Below are positions 40,723 through 48,642 of a DNA stretch of 64,000 nucleotides, piece by piece. A program made the translations under genes and the position numbers. This DNA comes from Streptomyces sp. R41 (lineage in GTDB: Bacteria > Actinomycetota > Actinomycetes > Streptomycetales > Streptomycetaceae): positions 8,601,001 to 8,665,000 of the forward strand of contig NZ_CP163443.1 of the NCBI RefSeq assembly GCF_041053055.1, in the 5' to 3' direction. The notes under the pieces are model-generated. The model ran no database searches. It had not been told where the DNA came from and saw only the letters and a program-made list of their open reading frames with translations. The first letter of the stretch is position 1; every line of letters starts with the position of its first letter.

Positions 40723-41642
40723 TCCCGAGCCCCCGCACGGCCACCCACGCGGGCCCCGCCCCGGCCCCCCACCCCCTCCGCTTCGGCTACGGCACCAACG
40801 GCCTCACCGACCTCCGTCTCGACGATGCCCTCGGGCTCCTCGCCGACCTCGGCTACGACGGCGTGGGCCTGACCCTCGACCACATGCACCTGGATCCGCT
40901 CGCCCCGGACCTGGCCGCCCGCACCGGGAAGGTGGCCAACAGGCTGGCGGCGCTCGGCCTGGGCGTCACGGTCGAGACCGGCGCCCGCTATGTCCTCGAC
41001 CCACGGCGCAAACACGGCCCTTCGCTCCTCGATCCCGCCCCGGACGACCGCGCGCGCCGCGTCGGCCTGCTCATCCAGGCCGTCCAGGTCGCCGCCGACC
41101 TCGGCGCCCACGCCGTGCACTGCTTCAGCGGAATCACCCCGGCCGGCACCGACGAGGACACCGCGTGGAAACGCCTGGCCGAGGCGCTCGCCCCCGTGCT
41201 GGACGCCGCCACCCGCGCCGGCATCCCCCTCGCCGTCGAACCCGAACCAGGCCATCTGCTCGCCACCCTCGCCGACTTCCACCACCTGCGCCGAACACTC
41301 GGCGACCCGGCCGCCCTCGGGCTCACCCTCGACATCGGCCACTGCCAGTGCCTCGAACCCCTTCCTCCCGCCGACTGCGTACGCGCCGCCGCCCCCTGGC
41401 TGCGTCACGTCCAGATCGAGGACATGCGCCGCGGCATCCATGAACACCTCCCGTTCGGGGACGGGGAGATCGACTTCCCGCCCGTACTCGAAGCGCTGGC
41501 CGCCACCGGCTACCAGGCCCTGACCGTCGTCGAACTGCCCCGCCACTCCCACGCGGGCCCCCACTTCGCCGAACACTCCCTCCCGTTCCTCCACCGCGCG
41601 GCCCGGGCGATCCCCAAGGGCCTCGAAGGGAGAAACCCGTGA
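40719..41642 (+). CDS. Sugar isomerase/epimerase-type TIM barrel within the ebo-like operon
   Basis: This 307-residue protein is coupled by ATGA to the UbiA-like gene and by GTGA to the next. The barrel opens LRFGYGTNGLTDLRLDDALGLLADLGYDGVGLTLDHMHLDP. Likely metal ligands are Glu in 'IPLAVEPEPGHL', Asp/His in 'LTLDIGHCQC', His in 'LRHVQIEDM' with 'RGIHEHLPFGDGEIDF' (the family H-x-P-x-G-x-G-x-I-D/P motif), and Glu in 'ALTVVELPRHSH'. This conserved H-x-P-x-G-x-G-E motif is typical of xylose-isomerase-like AP_endonuc_2 enzymes. It may isomerise or epimerise the cyclitol or sugar made by the first gene. Confidence 0.9.
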   Translation: MIPSPRTATHAGPAPAPHPLRFGYGTNGLTDLRLDDALGLLADLGYDGVGLTLDHMHLDPLAPDLAARTGKVANRLAALGLGVTVETGARYVLDPRRKHGPSLLDPAPDDRARRVGLLIQAVQVAADLGAHAVHCFSGITPAGTDEDTAWKRLAEALAPVLDAATRAGIPLAVEPEPGHLLATLADFHHLRRTLGDPAALGLTLDIGHCQCLEPLPPADCVRAAAPWLRHVQIEDMRRGIHEHLPFGDGEIDFPPVLEALAATGYQALTVVELPRHSHAGPHFAEHSLPFLHRAARAIPKGLEGRNP

Positions 41643-42394
41643 ACCACCCGCACCGAGCCCAGCGCAGCCAAGGCAGCCACGACATCCAGGGCACCCAGCA
41701 CGGCTCTGCCGGCCACCGAGCTCAGCCGGCCCTCGCCGCCCTGCACGCCCGCCTGAACACCCATCTCGGCGGAGAAGCTCGCGCCTGGCTCGACCAGGCC
41801 CTCGACGAGGCGGCCGCCCACCCCGGCACCCACGGCCCCATCTCCGTCTGGGAGTTGCGCATCGCCGAGGCAGGCCGCCGGTGCGGGCCCGAGTACGCCG
41901 ACATCGCCCGCGTGCTCCTCCTGCACGCCGCTCACGCCGACCCGGACGCACTCACCCGCGTCTACCGCCAGGGCACCGCCGCCGAACGCCGAGCCGTCCT
42001 GCACGCCCTGCCCCACCTCGTGCCCGGACCCGACGCGCTGCCCCTCGTCGAGGACGCCCTGCGCACCAACGACACCCGACTCGTCGCGGCCGCCGTCGGG
42101 CCCTACGCCGCCCTGCACCTGGACTCCCACAACTGGCGCCACGCCGTGCTGAAGTGCCTGTTCACCGGCGTCCCGGTCGACGAGGTGGCCGATCTGCCCC
42201 GGCGCGCCCACGCCGACGCCGAACTCGCCCGCATGCTCGGCGCCTACGCCGACGAACGCGCCGCCGCGGGCCGTCCCGTACCCGAGGACCTGTACCGCGT
42301 CCTGGCCCTGACCGAGCCCACGGCCACCCCCACCGGCACGTCCCGAAGCCCCGGCGCCCCCGGCACGTCCGGCACCTCCGGCAAGGAGTCCTGA
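41639..42394 (+). CDS. eboA: EboA-like protein
   Basis: This 251-residue protein starts at a GTG overlapping the previous stop. After about 25 unconserved residues it is largely helical: LAALHARLNTHLGGEARAWLDQALDEAAAH, 'RCGPEYADIARVLLLHAAHADPDALTRVYRQGTAAERRAVLHALPHLV', 'ALPLVEDALRTNDTRLVAAAVGPYAALHLDSHNWRHAVLKCLFTGVPVDEVADLPRRA'. The 'D-H-x-W-x-x-x-V-L-K-x-x-F-x-x-x-P' block is what I recall as the EboA hallmark. The tail is Ser/Thr/Gly/Pro-rich. The biochemical role is unknown. In cyanobacteria the ebo genes are linked to traffic of a scytonemin precursor to the periplasm. Confidence 0.82.
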   Translation: MNHPHRAQRSQGSHDIQGTQHGSAGHRAQPALAALHARLNTHLGGEARAWLDQALDEAAAHPGTHGPISVWELRIAEAGRRCGPEYADIARVLLLHAAHADPDALTRVYRQGTAAERRAVLHALPHLVPGPDALPLVEDALRTNDTRLVAAAVGPYAALHLDSHNWRHAVLKCLFTGVPVDEVADLPRRAHADAELARMLGAYADERAAAGRPVPEDLYRVLALTEPTATPTGTSRSPGAPGTSGTSGKES

Positions 42395-43242
42395 TGCGCA
42401 TCTTCGACCCCCACATCCACATGACGTCACGGACCACCGACGACTACGAGGCCATGCACGCCGCGGGCGTCCGCGCCGTCGTCGAGCCCGCCTTCTGGCT
42501 CGGCCAGCCCCGCACCTCACCCGCCTCCTTCCTCGACTACTTCGACTCGCTTCTTGGCTGGGAACCCTTCCGCGCCGCCCAGTACGGCATCGCCCATCAC
42601 TGCACGCTCGCCCTCAACCCCAAGGAGGCGAACGACCCCCGCTGCGTCCCCGTCCTCGACGAGCTGCCCCGGTATCTCGTCAAGGACCAGGTCGTGGCCG
42701 TGGGCGAGATCGGCTACGACTCGATGACCCCCGCCGAGGACACCGCGCTCGCCGCCCAGCTGCAGCTCGCCGCCGACCACGGGCTGCCCGCGCTCGTCCA
42801 CACCCCGCACCGCGACAAGCTGGCCGGCCTGCGCCGCACCCTGGACGCCGTCCGCGAGTCCGCCCTGTCTCCGGGCCGGGTCCTGCTCGACCACCTCAAC
42901 GAGACCACCGTCAAGGAGGCCAAGGACAGCGGCTGCTGGCTGGGCTTCTCCGTCTATCCGGACACCAAGATGGACGAGGAGCGGATGGTCGCGGTCCTGC
43001 GGGAGTACGGGCCGGAGCAGGTGCTCGTCAACTCGGCCGCGGACTGGGGGAGAAGCGACCCCCTCAAGACCCGCAGGGTCGGCGACGCCCTGCTGAAGGC
43101 CGGATTCACCGACGACGACGTCGACCGGGTGCTGTGGCGCAACCCCGTGGCCTTCTACGGGCTCAACGGACGGCTGTCTCTCGACGTGACCGGCACCGAC
43201 GCGACCCACGAAGGCAACTCGATCCTCCGCGGCGGGGAGTGA
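42394..43242 (+). CDS. eboB: TatD-family metal hydrolase (EboB-like)
   Basis: At 282 residues, its ATG shares one base with the eboA-like stop (TGATG). It opens MRIFDPHIHMTSRTTDDYEAM, where His7 and His9 form the H-x-H metal site. Further ligands are Glu in 'VVAVGEIGYDS', His in 'LPALVHTPHRDK', His in 'VLLDHLNE' and Asp in 'VNSAADWGRSDP'. The amidohydrolase-fold site is therefore complete. TatD enzymes hydrolyse phosphoester or amide bonds. The ebo branch acts on an unknown intermediate. It is followed three bases later by the EboE-like gene. Confidence 0.9.
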   Translation: MRIFDPHIHMTSRTTDDYEAMHAAGVRAVVEPAFWLGQPRTSPASFLDYFDSLLGWEPFRAAQYGIAHHCTLALNPKEANDPRCVPVLDELPRYLVKDQVVAVGEIGYDSMTPAEDTALAAQLQLAADHGLPALVHTPHRDKLAGLRRTLDAVRESALSPGRVLLDHLNETTVKEAKDSGCWLGFSVYPDTKMDEERMVAVLREYGPEQVLVNSAADWGRSDPLKTRRVGDALLKAGFTDDDVDRVLWRNPVAFYGLNGRLSLDVTGTDATHEGNSILRGGE

Positions 43243-43245
43243 GCC

Positions 43246-44415
43246 ATGCGCTTCCGCCACCCCGACGGCTCCACCGTCCACCTCGCCTATTGCACCAACG
43301 TCCACCCGGCCGAGACCCTCGACGGCGTCCTCGCCCAGCTCCGCGACCACTGCGAACCCGTCCGCCGGCGCCTGGGACGAGACCGCCTCGGCATCGGACT
43401 GTGGCTCGCCAAGGACGCCGCCCACACACTGGTCGGCGATCCGTCCGCGCTGCGCGGCCTGCGCACCGAACTCGACCGCCGCGGCCTCGAAGTGGTCACC
43501 CTCAACGGCTTTCCGTACGAAGGCTTCGGCGCCGAAGAGGTCAAGTACCGCGTCTACAAGCCGGACTGGGCAGATCCGGAGCGGCTCGCCCACACGACCT
43601 CCCTGGCGCGTGTCCTCGCCCAGCTCCTTCCTGACGACGTCACCGAGGGCAGCATCTCCACACTGCCCCTCGCCTGGCGCACCGCGTACGACGACGAGCG
43701 GGCGGCGACCGCCCACTCCGCGCTGAGCACGCTGGCCGAACGCCTGGACGCCCTGCACGAACTCACCGGCCGCTCCATCCGCGTCGGCCTGGAACCCGAA
43801 CCCGGCTGCACCGTCGAGACCACTGCCGACGCCCTCGCCCCGCTCACCGCGATCGGCCACGACCGCATCGGCATCTGTGTCGACACCTGCCACCTCGCCA
43901 CCTCCTTCGAAGACCCGCACCACGCCCTGGACGCGCTCGCCCAAGCCCGCGTCCCCGTCGTCAAATCGCAGCTCTCAGCCGCCCTGCACGCCGAACACCC
44001 CCATCTCCCCGAAGTCCGCACCGCCCTCGCCGCCTTCGACGAACCCCGCTTTCTGCACCAGACCCGCACCCGGACGTCCGCCGGCCTGCGCGGCACCGAC
44101 GATCTCGGCGAGGCACTGACAGGCGACGCCCTGCCCGATGCCTCCCCATGGCGCGCCCACTTCCACGTCCCGCTGCACGCGGCCCCCGCCGCGCCCCTCA
44201 CCTCCACACTCCCCGTCCTCCGGGCCGCGCTGGCCCACCTCGTCGGCGGCCCGCACCCGCTCACCCGCCATCTGGAGGTCGAGACCTACACCTGGCAGGC
44301 CCTCCCGCCCGAGCTGCGCCCCCGGGCCCGCGCCCAGCTCGCCGACGGCATCGCCGCCGAACTCACCCTCGCCCGCGACCTGTTGACCGACCTCGGCCTC
44401 AAGGAGCTGCCGTGA
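43246..44415 (+). CDS. eboE: EboE-like metabolite traffic TIM-barrel protein
   Basis: This 389-residue protein starts at ATG 43246. It opens MRFRHPDGSTVHLAYCTNVHPAETLDGVLAQLRDH, and 'LAYCTNVHPAETLDG' is distinctive of the EboE group. 'VVTLNGFPYEGFGAEEVKYRVYKPDW', 'GSISTLPLAW', 'VGLEPEPGCTVET', 'IGICVDTCHLATSFED' and 'FHVPLHA' then follow the xylose-isomerase-like barrel, with Glu, Asp and His as likely metal ligands. Its stop overlaps the next start as GTGA. It probably acts on the same metabolite as the other barrel in this operon. The chemical role of EboE is not established. Confidence 0.9.
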   Translation: MRFRHPDGSTVHLAYCTNVHPAETLDGVLAQLRDHCEPVRRRLGRDRLGIGLWLAKDAAHTLVGDPSALRGLRTELDRRGLEVVTLNGFPYEGFGAEEVKYRVYKPDWADPERLAHTTSLARVLAQLLPDDVTEGSISTLPLAWRTAYDDERAATAHSALSTLAERLDALHELTGRSIRVGLEPEPGCTVETTADALAPLTAIGHDRIGICVDTCHLATSFEDPHHALDALAQARVPVVKSQLSAALHAEHPHLPEVRTALAAFDEPRFLHQTRTRTSAGLRGTDDLGEALTGDALPDASPWRAHFHVPLHAAPAAPLTSTLPVLRAALAHLVGGPHPLTRHLEVETYTWQALPPELRPRARAQLADGIAAELTLARDLLTDLGLKELP

Positions 44416-45839
44416 CCCAGCCGCCGGCACCGACAGCCCAGCCCGAGCACGCCGGCGAGGACCCCCGTCCCACTCCCCTCCTCGTCCTGGACGTCGTAGG
44501 ACTCACCCCCCGTCTCCTCGACCACATGCCCCACCTCAAGGCCCTCGGCCAGTCCGGCTCCCGTGCCCCGCTCGGCACCGTCCTGCCCGCCGTCACCTGC
44601 GCCGCCCAGTCCACCTTCCTGACCGGCACCCACCCCGCCGAGCACGGCATCGTCGGCAACGGCTGGTACTTCCGCGAGCTCGGCGACGTACTGCTGTGGC
44701 GTCAGCACAACGGCCTGGTGTCCGGGGACAAGTTGTGGGACGCCGCGCGGCGCGCGCATCCCGGCTACACGGTCGCCAATATCTGCTGGTGGTACGCCAT
44801 GGGCGCCGACACCGACATCACCGTCACTCCCCGTCCCGTCTACTACGCCGACGGCCGCAAGGAACCCGACTGCTACACCCGGCCCCCGGCCCTGCACGAC
44901 GAACTCACCGAGAAATTCGGTACGTTCCCCCTCTTCCACTTCTGGGGTCCCGGCGCCGACCTCGTCTCCAGCCGGTGGATCATCGACGCGACCCGCCACA
45001 TCAATCGCACCCGCCGGCCGGACCTGACCCTCTGCTACCTCCCTCACCTGGACTACGACCTGCAGCGCTTCGGCCCCGACGACCCGCGCTCCCTCCAGGC
45101 GGCCGCGGACCTCGACGCGGCAGTGGCTCCCCTCCTCGACGACGCCAGAACCGAAGGCCGCAGCGTCGTTGTGTTGTCCGAGTACGGCATCACGCGTGCG
45201 GACCGTCCCGTCGACATCAACCGCGCCCTGCGCCGCGCCGGACTCCTCGAAGTGCACACGCAGGACGGCATGGAGTACCTCGACCCGATGGCCTCCCGTG
45301 CCTTCGCGGTCGCCGACCACCAGATCGCCCACGTCTATGTGCGACGACCCGAGGACCTGGAGGCCACGAAGGCGGCGCTCGCCGACCTGCCCGGCATCGA
45401 GCAACTCCTCGACGACGAGGGCAAGAAGACCCATCACCTCGACCATCCGCGCTCCGGCGAACTCGTCGCCGTCGCGGAGCCGGACGCCTGGTTCACGTAC
45501 TACTACTGGCTCGACGACGCCCGCGCGCCCGACTTCGCGCAGCTCGTCGAGATCCACCGCAAACCCGGCTACGACCCCGTCGAACTCTTCATGGATCCCC
45601 TCGACCCCTACGTCAAGGTCAAGGCGGCGACGGCTCTGGCCCGCAAGAAGCTCGGCATGCGCTACCGCATGGCGGTCGTGCCCCTGGACCCCTCACCTAT
45701 TCGCGGCAGCCACGGCCGCCTCCCCCTGAGCGACGACGAAGGTCCGCTCATCATCTGCTCCACCCCCCGCTCAGTCACCGGCCGCGTCGCGGCCACCGAA
45801 GTGAAATCCCTGCTGCTCGACCTGGCCGGCCTCACCTGA
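44412..45839 (+). CDS. eboF: Alkaline phosphatase-superfamily phosphodiesterase/nucleotide pyrophosphatase (EboF-like)
   Basis: Starting at a GTG (44412) coupled to the previous stop, this is 475 residues. LLVLDVVGLTPRLLDHMPHLKALGQSG carries the first metal Asp. 'GTVLPAVTCAAQSTFLTGTHPAEHGIVGNGWY' has the nucleophile Thr of the type I phosphodiesterase fold, near 60-65. 'YLPHLDYDLQRFGPD' has the second metal site (D-x-x-x-H-like). 'VVLSEYGITRAD' replaces the usual S-D-H-G-M, with Glu-Tyr in place of Asp-His, and 'VADHQIAHVYV' gives a further His. It has no signal peptide, so it acts in the cytosol. It ends the overlapped operon. Confidence 0.87.
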   Translation: MTQPPAPTAQPEHAGEDPRPTPLLVLDVVGLTPRLLDHMPHLKALGQSGSRAPLGTVLPAVTCAAQSTFLTGTHPAEHGIVGNGWYFRELGDVLLWRQHNGLVSGDKLWDAARRAHPGYTVANICWWYAMGADTDITVTPRPVYYADGRKEPDCYTRPPALHDELTEKFGTFPLFHFWGPGADLVSSRWIIDATRHINRTRRPDLTLCYLPHLDYDLQRFGPDDPRSLQAAADLDAAVAPLLDDARTEGRSVVVLSEYGITRADRPVDINRALRRAGLLEVHTQDGMEYLDPMASRAFAVADHQIAHVYVRRPEDLEATKAALADLPGIEQLLDDEGKKTHHLDHPRSGELVAVAEPDAWFTYYYWLDDARAPDFAQLVEIHRKPGYDPVELFMDPLDPYVKVKAATALARKKLGMRYRMAVVPLDPSPIRGSHGRLPLSDDEGPLIICSTPRSVTGRVAATEVKSLLLDLAGLT

Positions 45840-45995
45840 CGAGGCCTGACAAGCCGTGACGAGCGACTACAGAAAGTGAAACACGCGCCACTGACAACGC
45901 GTCCGGCGAGCGCTCGGCAGGCGTCCGACCTGGGCACGAGCAGCAGACCTCCCGGCACCCGCCACCGCTGAACTCCGATCCGAAAGAGAGAAACC

Positions 45996-47156
45996 GTGAC
46001 CGCGTTCAACGACGAATCCGGAACCGGCGACGCCCTGCGTCGCACTCTCGGCGTCAGCCGCCGCCGCTTCCTCAGCACCTGCACCGCCGCCGCGACCGCG
46101 GCGATCGCCGCGCCCGTCCTCGGCGCCTCACCGGCCCTGGCCCAGGACCGGGACAGAGGTTATGACCACGGCGGCGACGTCCTCGTCCCCGCGAACAAGC
46201 GGGGCATCATCCTCTACACCGTCCGTGACGCGACGGGCCGCGACCCGCTCGCCACCGATCTGCCCTCCGGTTTCCGCGAGGTCTTCAAGGAGCTCTCGCG
46301 ATTCGGCTACCGGCAGGTGGAGTTCGCCGGATACGGCCAGCACGCCAACGCCCCGGGCGGCGCGAGCCTGGAGTCCGTGGAGGGTGCCAAGCTGCTGCGC
46401 TCCTGGCTCGACGAGTACGGGCTGCGGGCGCAGGGCAACCACGGCTTCATACCGCCGTCCTGGCCCTTCACGACGGCCGACCTGGACACCTTCAAGAAGC
46501 ACCTGGAGATCGCCAACATCCTCGGCATGGCGCACATGGGCACCGGCGGCGACCCCACCGGCAGCGCCTACCGCGCCGATTGGGACGTGGCCGCCGACAA
46601 GTGGAACGCGCTCGGCGAGATCGCCCGCCGCGAGGGCATCAAGCTGTACACCCACAACCACGACGCGGCGTACGGCTTCCTGCTCGACGGCGGTCCGCTG
46701 GACGCGCAGGGCCACCCCACCCGAAGCTCCGGCATCCGCAAGCTGGAGTACTTCCTCAAGGTCACCGACCCGAAGGTGGTCTGGCTGGAGATGGACATCT
46801 TCTGGGCGCACGTGGCCCAGTACAAGTTCCACACGTACACGGCCCACGACGGCTCCACACAGGAGAACGTCTTCGATCCCGCGGGACTCGTCGTCCGCAA
46901 CAACAAGCGCTATCCGCTCTTCCACGCCAAGGACGGCACCGTCAACACCACGAACGGCATGGGCTATGACATGGTGCCGTTCGGCACCGGCGTCATCGAC
47001 TACACCACGTTCTTCTCGCGCGTCGGCGCCCGCAATTACCACAACCCGATGGTCGAACAGGACAACGCGCCCAGCGCCACCGACCCCGGGCAGTCGCTGA
47101 AGCACGCGAAGATCGGTTACGACAACCTCGCGGCCCTCCGCGAGAAGCGCCACTAG
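45996..47156 (+). CDS. Tat-exported sugar isomerase/epimerase-like TIM barrel
   Basis: This 386-residue protein starts at a GTG (45996) with AAAGAGAG upstream. The N-terminus carries a clear twin-arginine signal: VSRRRFLSTCTAAATAAIAA at about 20-39, cleaved near ASPALAQ. The mature barrel opens ANKRGIILYTVRDATGRDP and has 'GYRQVEFAGYGQH', 'LGMAHMGTGGDPTG', 'IKLYTHNHDAAYGF', 'VVWLEMDIFWAHVA' and 'NYHNPMVEQDN'. Glu, Asp and His in these segments can bind a metal. Tat export implies folding with its cofactor before secretion. It lies 156 bases after the ebo-like operon, so it may belong to it or to the sugar locus upstream. Confidence 0.9.
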   Translation: MTAFNDESGTGDALRRTLGVSRRRFLSTCTAAATAAIAAPVLGASPALAQDRDRGYDHGGDVLVPANKRGIILYTVRDATGRDPLATDLPSGFREVFKELSRFGYRQVEFAGYGQHANAPGGASLESVEGAKLLRSWLDEYGLRAQGNHGFIPPSWPFTTADLDTFKKHLEIANILGMAHMGTGGDPTGSAYRADWDVAADKWNALGEIARREGIKLYTHNHDAAYGFLLDGGPLDAQGHPTRSSGIRKLEYFLKVTDPKVVWLEMDIFWAHVAQYKFHTYTAHDGSTQENVFDPAGLVVRNNKRYPLFHAKDGTVNTTNGMGYDMVPFGTGVIDYTTFFSRVGARNYHNPMVEQDNAPSATDPGQSLKHAKIGYDNLAALREKRH

Positions 47157-47169
47157 CTCCGCGGCAACG

Positions 47170-47209
47170 GATCAGGCGGCCCTCCCCACATGGGGAGGGC
47201 CGCCTGATC
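47170..47209. terminator. Bidirectional hairpin terminator
   Basis: A perfect 18-base stem (left arm GATCAGGCGGCCCTCCCC) with a 4-base loop ACAT, followed by CTTCTC, lies between two convergent genes. It can terminate both. Confidence 0.9.
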
Positions 47210-47229
47210 CTTCTCGTGCGAGGTGTCCG

Positions 47230-48642
47230 TCAGGTCGCGGTCGCGGGCTGTGGCTCCGCAGTCCGGCTGACGTCGCCGGTGCGGCCCGGCTGCTTCAGCA
47301 GGAGGGCGATCGCCGCCGCCACCATAGAGACGCCGCCCGCCAGCGCGTAGGCGCCGTTGTAGCCCCAGGCGGCGACCACCATCGAGCCGAGTCCGCCGCC
47401 GAACAGGCCGCTGATCAGCTTGCCGCTGTACACCAGCCCGTAGTTGGTGGCGTTGTAGTTCTCGCCGAAGTAGTCCGGGGTGAGCGCCGCGAACATCGGG
47501 TAGAACGCGCCGCCGCCGAATCCGGAGAGGAAGGCGAAGAACAGGAAGAGCGCCTCGCTGTGGATGTCACCGGCCCAGATCACGCCGAACTGGGCGAGAC
47601 CCAGGACGACGATGACGAACACCAGGGTCTGCTTGCGACCGTAGGTGTCGGACAGCCAGCCCACCACCCCTCGCCCGATGCCGTTGATGACGGCCATGAC
47701 GCCCATCGACGACGCCGCGACCAGCGGGCCGAAGCCCACCTCCTTGGCGAAGTCGACCTGGAAGGAGATGCCGAAGATCGACACACCCGCGGTCATGACG
47801 AGGGCGATCCACATCAGGGGGAGCATGCCGGTCCTGATGGCCTCCTTGGGGGTGTACTGCTTCACCGCGGGAGGGTTCTTGGCGAGGCCGGCCGCGCCCT
47901 TTTCGGTGCCGCCGAAGGTCAGCGGGTCGATGTCCGCCGGCCACCAGTTCTTCGGCGGGTCCTTGAAGAAGAACGCGGAGGCCAGGACCACGACCATCAC
48001 GTAGCAGCCGATGAGGTCCAGTACGCGGTGGTAGTTGGCCGTGTCGAACGCGTAGTTGAAGATGAAGATGAACGGCAGGGAGCCGTACGCGAATCCGCCG
48101 TTGACGAATCCCGTCTTCGCGCCACGGCGCTCGGGGAACCACTTGCCGACCATGTTGATACAGGTCGCGTACACCAGGCCCGAGCCGAGGCCTCCGATGA
48201 CGCCGAAGCCCAGGATGGCCAAGAAGACGTTGCTGAGGTGCGAGAGGGCGAGGAAGCCGATCAGGCACATGGCCGAACCGGTGTACATGGCCCTGCGCGC
48301 CGTCAGGATGCCCTTCTCCCGCAACCAGCCCGCCGGGAAGGCGATGCCGGCCTGGAAGAAGACCCAGACGCTCAGGATCCAGAAGGTGTTGCTCTGCGTC
48401 CAGCCGTGCGCGTGGGACAGGGTGTCCTCGGCCGAGCCGTACGCGTACTCGAAGACACTGATGGCCATCATGGCGATCCACGGCAGATACACCATGAACT
48501 TGCGTGAATGGCCCAGGATGTCCCGGTCCGTCTCACCTATTCGGTAGACACGGCCTCGAGAGTCGGTGACTTCCCGGTACGAGCGGGTTGAGGTGCCGGG
48601 CGCGCTCGACGCGTCCTTAGCGGCGATAGGTTCCGCCGTCAT
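47230..48642 (-). CDS. OFA-family MFS carrier, second of a tandem pair
   Basis: This 470-residue carrier starts at ATG 48642, sharing one base with the stop of the preceding carrier. The cytosolic N-terminus ends YRIGETDRDILGHSRKFMVYLPWIAMM. OFA-type features include GGLGSGLVYATCINMVGKWFPERRGAKTGFVNGGFAYGS, the long central loop 'FFKDPPKNWWPADIDPL...NPPAVKQYTPKEA', and 'GIGRGVVGWLSDTYGRKQ'. The two tandem carriers are clear paralogues. They probably move oxalate, formate or a related carboxylate, given frc in the same region. It ends at a strong terminator. Confidence 0.9.
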   Translation of the reverse strand: MTAEPIAAKDASSAPGTSTRSYREVTDSRGRVYRIGETDRDILGHSRKFMVYLPWIAMMAISVFEYAYGSAEDTLSHAHGWTQSNTFWILSVWVFFQAGIAFPAGWLREKGILTARRAMYTGSAMCLIGFLALSHLSNVFLAILGFGVIGGLGSGLVYATCINMVGKWFPERRGAKTGFVNGGFAYGSLPFIFIFNYAFDTANYHRVLDLIGCYVMVVVLASAFFFKDPPKNWWPADIDPLTFGGTEKGAAGLAKNPPAVKQYTPKEAIRTGMLPLMWIALVMTAGVSIFGISFQVDFAKEVGFGPLVAASSMGVMAVINGIGRGVVGWLSDTYGRKQTLVFVIVVLGLAQFGVIWAGDIHSEALFLFFAFLSGFGGGAFYPMFAALTPDYFGENYNATNYGLVYSGKLISGLFGGGLGSMVVAAWGYNGAYALAGGVSMVAAAIALLLKQPGRTGDVSRTAEPQPATAT

